This document shows, piece after piece, positions 14,483 to 16,602 of a stretch of DNA of 16,602 nucleotides. The translations under genes were made by a program, and so were the position numbers. Below the pieces are notes generated by a model. The model saw only the letters and a list, made by a program, of their open reading frames with translations. It was not told the DNA's origin and searched no databases. The stretch lies in the NCBI GenBank assembly GCA_002338505.1, contig DDIK01000052.1:1-16602 (forward strand). The letters are read 5' to 3'. Position 1 is the first letter of the stretch, and the number at the start of each line of letters is the position of its first letter. Source of the DNA: Bacteriovorax sp. UBA1852. GTDB taxonomy: Bacteria; Bdellovibrionota; Bacteriovoracia; Bacteriovoracales; Bacteriovoracaceae.

Positions 14483-15235
14483 TCAGTTCGAAGAGCCTTT
14501 ATTTTTGAAACAAACAGCTCCGTAACTACCTTTACAGTCTAGAACTTCTTTATCAGTGTATGACTTATTTCTAATGTAATTTGCACATTTTAACTTTGAA
14601 GATGAAAGCCCATATTCACTACAGGCCGCTAGTGCTTTCCTATTAAAATAGTCACCTTGAAGACTTTCACTACATTCTTGCTGCACAGCAGATCTATAAG
14701 ATATTTTACTACAAAAGGTTTCTACATTCATTGAAGCTAAGTTATTAATCGCATCAAGTTGATCTTGTCTCTTTTTCTTATTTCTCTCGTCGTGAGCTGC
14801 CAAACTCTCTCCGGAAAGAATTTCTAAGACTAGTCTATCTTCTTCTTTAACAGAAGAATCATTTTCTACCAACTTATAAAGACTGGCTTCATTGGGATCA
14901 GCAGATATAACAAATTGTCCTGCTGATTCATCTCCTTCACTAAAGTCTATAATACATTGTTCAGACTTTGTTATAAGCCTATAGGAAGTTGGCTTTGGAA
15001 ATACTATATCGAAATACAATAGAGAATCTAAAGCTCCTAATATTCGCTCATAAGAAATCTCTGTTTCGCTAGTTGAGCTGGTGTGACCGACCTGGAATCT
15101 TCCTAGAGAAATAGTGAGTCCATCATCATTTACTCTCAGTAGTCCTTCATTACCAATTTGTATGTCACGACATCCTTGTGAAGCGAGCCCAGACAGTGAT
15201 GAAATCATTAAAAGACCTAATAGTATATTTCTCAT
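14483..15235 (-). CDS. Exported protein with cysteine-repeat C-terminus, unknown function
   Basis: The 250-residue product has a signal peptide (about 1-19, ending SGLAS). A beta-rich N-terminal half (22-135) with Cys22 and Cys94 leads to a charged helical stretch (about 144-160). The C-terminal section (170-245) has six cysteines at 175, 188, 205, 217, 234 and 242 in an alternating pattern, with ALAACSEYGLSSSKLKC (201-217) echoed loosely by EVLDCKGSYGAVC (230-242). Such short helical Cys-pair repeats would make a disulfide-stapled solenoid. I do not recognise a named domain. The ATG has GGAGAAAG upstream. A gap of 96 bases to the next gene on the same strand holds only a weak GAGATA/TATCTC dyad. 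Confidence 0.85.
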   Translation of the reverse strand: MRNILLGLLMISSLSGLASQGCRDIQIGNEGLLRVNDDGLTISLGRFQVGHTSSTSETEISYERILGALDSLLYFDIVFPKPTSYRLITKSEQCIIDFSEGDESAGQFVISADPNEASLYKLVENDSSVKEEDRLVLEILSGESLAAHDERNKKKRQDQLDAINNLASMNVETFCSKISYRSAVQQECSESLQGDYFNRKALAACSEYGLSSSKLKCANYIRNKSYTDKEVLDCKGSYGAVCFKNKGSSN

Positions 15236-15356
15236 TATTCTTTCTCCAAATAGTATTTCTTATATACTCTCATTAAATGACGCTCGCTTAGAAGATATAT
15301 GAAAAAGTTTCATAGGTGATAATATTTAGAACAACCCCCTGCATAGGGAAAAACTC

Positions 15357-15381
15357 CTTAAGTATCTGAAAATACTTTAAG
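15357..15381 (-). terminator. Candidate terminator after the 15452-15817 gene
   Basis: On the minus strand CTTAA-A-GTAT (15381-15373), a short loop and ATACTTAAG form a 9-bp stem with one bulge, followed within three bases by GTTTTT. It sits about 70 bases after the stop codon of the upstream secreted-protein gene. The stem is AU-rich, so termination efficiency is uncertain. Confidence 0.4.
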
Positions 15382-15451
15382 TAAGATTTTCTTTCTAGAG
15401 AAGTTAAATGAAGAAAAAACTGAATGAGCTTTGACAATGTCAGTTTAAAGA

Positions 15452-15817
15452 CTAGTCATTAATGCAATCAAGACTTTTAAGTTTAGAAACCAAATCTCTT
15501 GAAACTATTTTGAGATCAGTACTTTCGAGCGTTCTCTCTACTGCTTGACCAGCTTTATAAATTTCAAGATAAATGTGTTTTTTTAAAATTGGTTCCCCAA
15601 AAATATCAAAACTAAGGCTATTCGTAGTTCTAGAAACCTCTTTGATTCCATAATCTTGATCTTTAGAGAAGTTATCGATCCTCAACTCATCATATTCGAC
15701 GATATCTAGAATCATAATATTAACCATTTTCTTCGTGACGTTTTTATGAAGAGCAAGAGTACATTTATCAGAAGCTAATGGACTAAAAGAGAGTAATATA
15801 AGTAATAATAATTTCAT
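15452..15817 (-). CDS. Small exported protein with two cysteines, unknown function
   Basis: The 121-residue product starts with a leucine-rich signal peptide (MKLLLLILLSFSPLAS, cleavage near 16) and has a mature domain of about 105 residues with just two cysteines, Cys19 and Cys118. These lie at its two ends and could form one disulfide closing the fold. The middle alternates short beta strands (VNIMILDIVEYDEL, SLSFDIFGE, HIYLEIY), and the tail is helical (LVSKLKSL). No family is recognised. The ribosome binding site is poor (only AGATTAGA upstream), but the signal peptide fixes the start. The gene lies 75 bases after the FGE-sulfatase gene on the same strand. Confidence 0.8.
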   Translation of the reverse strand: MKLLLLILLSFSPLASDKCTLALHKNVTKKMVNIMILDIVEYDELRIDNFSKDQDYGIKEVSRTTNSLSFDIFGEPILKKHIYLEIYKAGQAVERTLESTDLKIVSRDLVSKLKSLDCIND

Positions 15818-15892
15818 TCTAATCTACTAGGTAAGTAATTGCGGGTATCATGATAGATTATTCTCTATCTGGCAACTACTACAGTCGAGACA

Positions 15893-16602
15893 TTACGGAT
15901 CAATAGTCATATTAACGGTAGCAGTATTTGAAGTACCATCGATGTCGGTAACAACGAAATCAAAACTGCCAGGCCCTGTGTAAGAAGCGGAGCCGGTGAT
16001 TCCAACAGTACAAACTCCCCCTCCATCACAAGAACAAGTCGTCGTTTCACTTACATTTGAAAAGTTTGAAACAGTACAACTCGTTGCAAGGTCATAATTG
16101 TAATCTGTATAATCAAGAGTGATCATACTTTCAATATCAACTGATAGATTTGGAGGGGTAAAATCATTAGCAACCGGCGCCTGTTCTTCACGATAAACAC
16201 ATCTAAAGCCAACATCTGACACAGTAGTGGATACAGCTCTATCCAAATGAAGAGAAAAGACTCCAGCGTTTATTGTATCAGACCACTGACCACCGCGAGT
16301 TGCAGCACCGTTTGTCCCACCGTACCACTTACCAAAACTTTTCGTTGAACCGTAGGTATCGTTATTAGGTTTATAGTCATCATTTGTGAGCGACCCAGAA
16401 GGTGCAACTGAAAACTCTTGCCAAGACGCTGTCTCATTTGTTGGCCCTGTTGCAAAAGTCGACGTCCCGGGATTCCAGTCTGTCCACTCCCAAACATTTC
16501 CGGCGAAGTCCCAGATCTCAGATCCACCGGTTAAAATATGTACTCTCTTTTGTTCCCAACCAGAACCAGCGCTCTGACCACTACTGTTTCCAGTACTATC
16601 AT
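15893..16602 (-). CDS. 3' part of a surface protein: FGE-sulfatase-type domain plus Ig-like domain
   Basis: One uninterrupted frame runs from the right edge to the stop at 15893; 235 residues are visible and the start lies outside. Visible residues 26-138 match the C-terminal half of an FGE-sulfatase (SUMF1) domain: IWDFAGNVWEWTDW (29-42), TRGGQWSD (101-108), LDRAVS (119-124) and DVGFRCVYR (129-137). The two catalytic cysteines that formylglycine-generating enzymes carry shortly after RGG are absent, so this copy is probably a binding or structural domain. Residues 142-235 form a beta-rich Ig- or cadherin-like tail with SYTGPGSFDFVVTDIDG and cysteines at 175, 189, 191 and 197. GC content is near 50% in the FGE part but about one third in the tail. 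The domain set suggests an exported surface protein, though the signal peptide is not in view. Confidence 0.9.
   Translation of the reverse strand, partial: DSTGNSSGQSAGSGWEQKRVHILTGGSEIWDFAGNVWEWTDWNPGTSTFATGPTNETASWQEFSVAPSGSLTNDDYKPNNDTYGSTKSFGKWYGGTNGAATRGGQWSDTINAGVFSLHLDRAVSTTVSDVGFRCVYREEQAPVANDFTPPNLSVDIESMITLDYTDYNYDLATSCTVSNFSNVSETTTCSCDGGGVCTVGITGSASYTGPGSFDFVVTDIDGTSNTATVNMTIDP

Noticed and set aside
15298..15314. TATGAAA-AAG-TTTCATA dyad upstream of the 250-residue exported protein
   Set aside because: The arms are AT-rich and the position relative to any promoter is unclear.
15852..15869. GATAGA/TCTATC hairpin between the FGE-sulfatase gene and the next gene
   Set aside because: Six weak base pairs without a U-run; too common in AT-rich DNA to call a terminator or operator.
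16270..16527. Separate 85-residue reading frame on the minus strand
   Set aside because: It is an out-of-frame shadow; the FGE-sulfatase frame runs unbroken through this region with clear motifs.
1..16602. tRNA, rRNA, CRISPR, transposase or phage genes
   Set aside because: No such structures, repeat arrays or recognisable proteins were found on either strand.

Overview
The window looks like a chromosomal segment from a low-GC (roughly 35%), flagellated Gram-negative bacterium. The best guess is a Bdellovibrionota predator of the Bacteriovorax/Halobacteriovorax type. The support is indirect: a FliA-type promoter on a chemotaxis operon, several small signal-peptide proteins rich in cysteine, an FGE-sulfatase/Ig-like surface protein, and an AT-rich MoxR-DUF58 operon. 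No RNA genes, insertion sequences, phage genes or CRISPR arrays were seen.

Layout. (1) 1-104, minus: the start of a small zinc-ribbon protein, divergent from folE2 (332-1264, plus), the type IB GTP cyclohydrolase that opens folate/pterin or queuosine synthesis. (2) 1269-7058, minus: a compact chemotaxis operon read cheA-cheW-cheR-cheB, behind a good sigma-28 (FliA) promoter at 7101-7127. The cheR product is unusual: CheR methyltransferase, then a CheB-like receiver, then a degenerate CheB methylesterase domain. The separate cheB keeps its whole catalytic triad but carries an unidentified N-terminal domain of about 115 residues. (3) 7313-11806, minus: a tightly coupled operon moxR-DUF58-membrane protein with DUF4129-like tail-beta-carbonic anhydrase, with 4-nt overlaps between the first three genes. 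The membrane protein lacks the transglutaminase core often found in this gene position. (4) 11948-13090, plus: a CPA2-type cation/proton antiporter that appears to start at CTG and has Lys-Glu where the ion-binding acidic pair normally lies. It converges on tatA (13087-13266, minus), a 59-residue Tat translocase subunit. (5) 13492-16602: small exported proteins of unknown function, one on plus and four on minus, ending in the 3' part of a surface protein with a non-catalytic FGE-sulfatase domain and an Ig-like tail.

How the parts fit. CheA, CheW, CheR and CheB form a complete adaptation and kinase core, but no receptor or stand-alone CheY is in the window. CheA has no recognisable P2 docking domain, and both the CheR fusion and CheB carry receivers, so CheA probably phosphorylates two adaptation proteins. 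The MoxR ATPase and its DUF58 partner probably act as an envelope-associated chaperone pair with the membrane protein. The exported genes at the right end are lineage-specific candidates for envelope or predation roles, but the sequence does not show their function.
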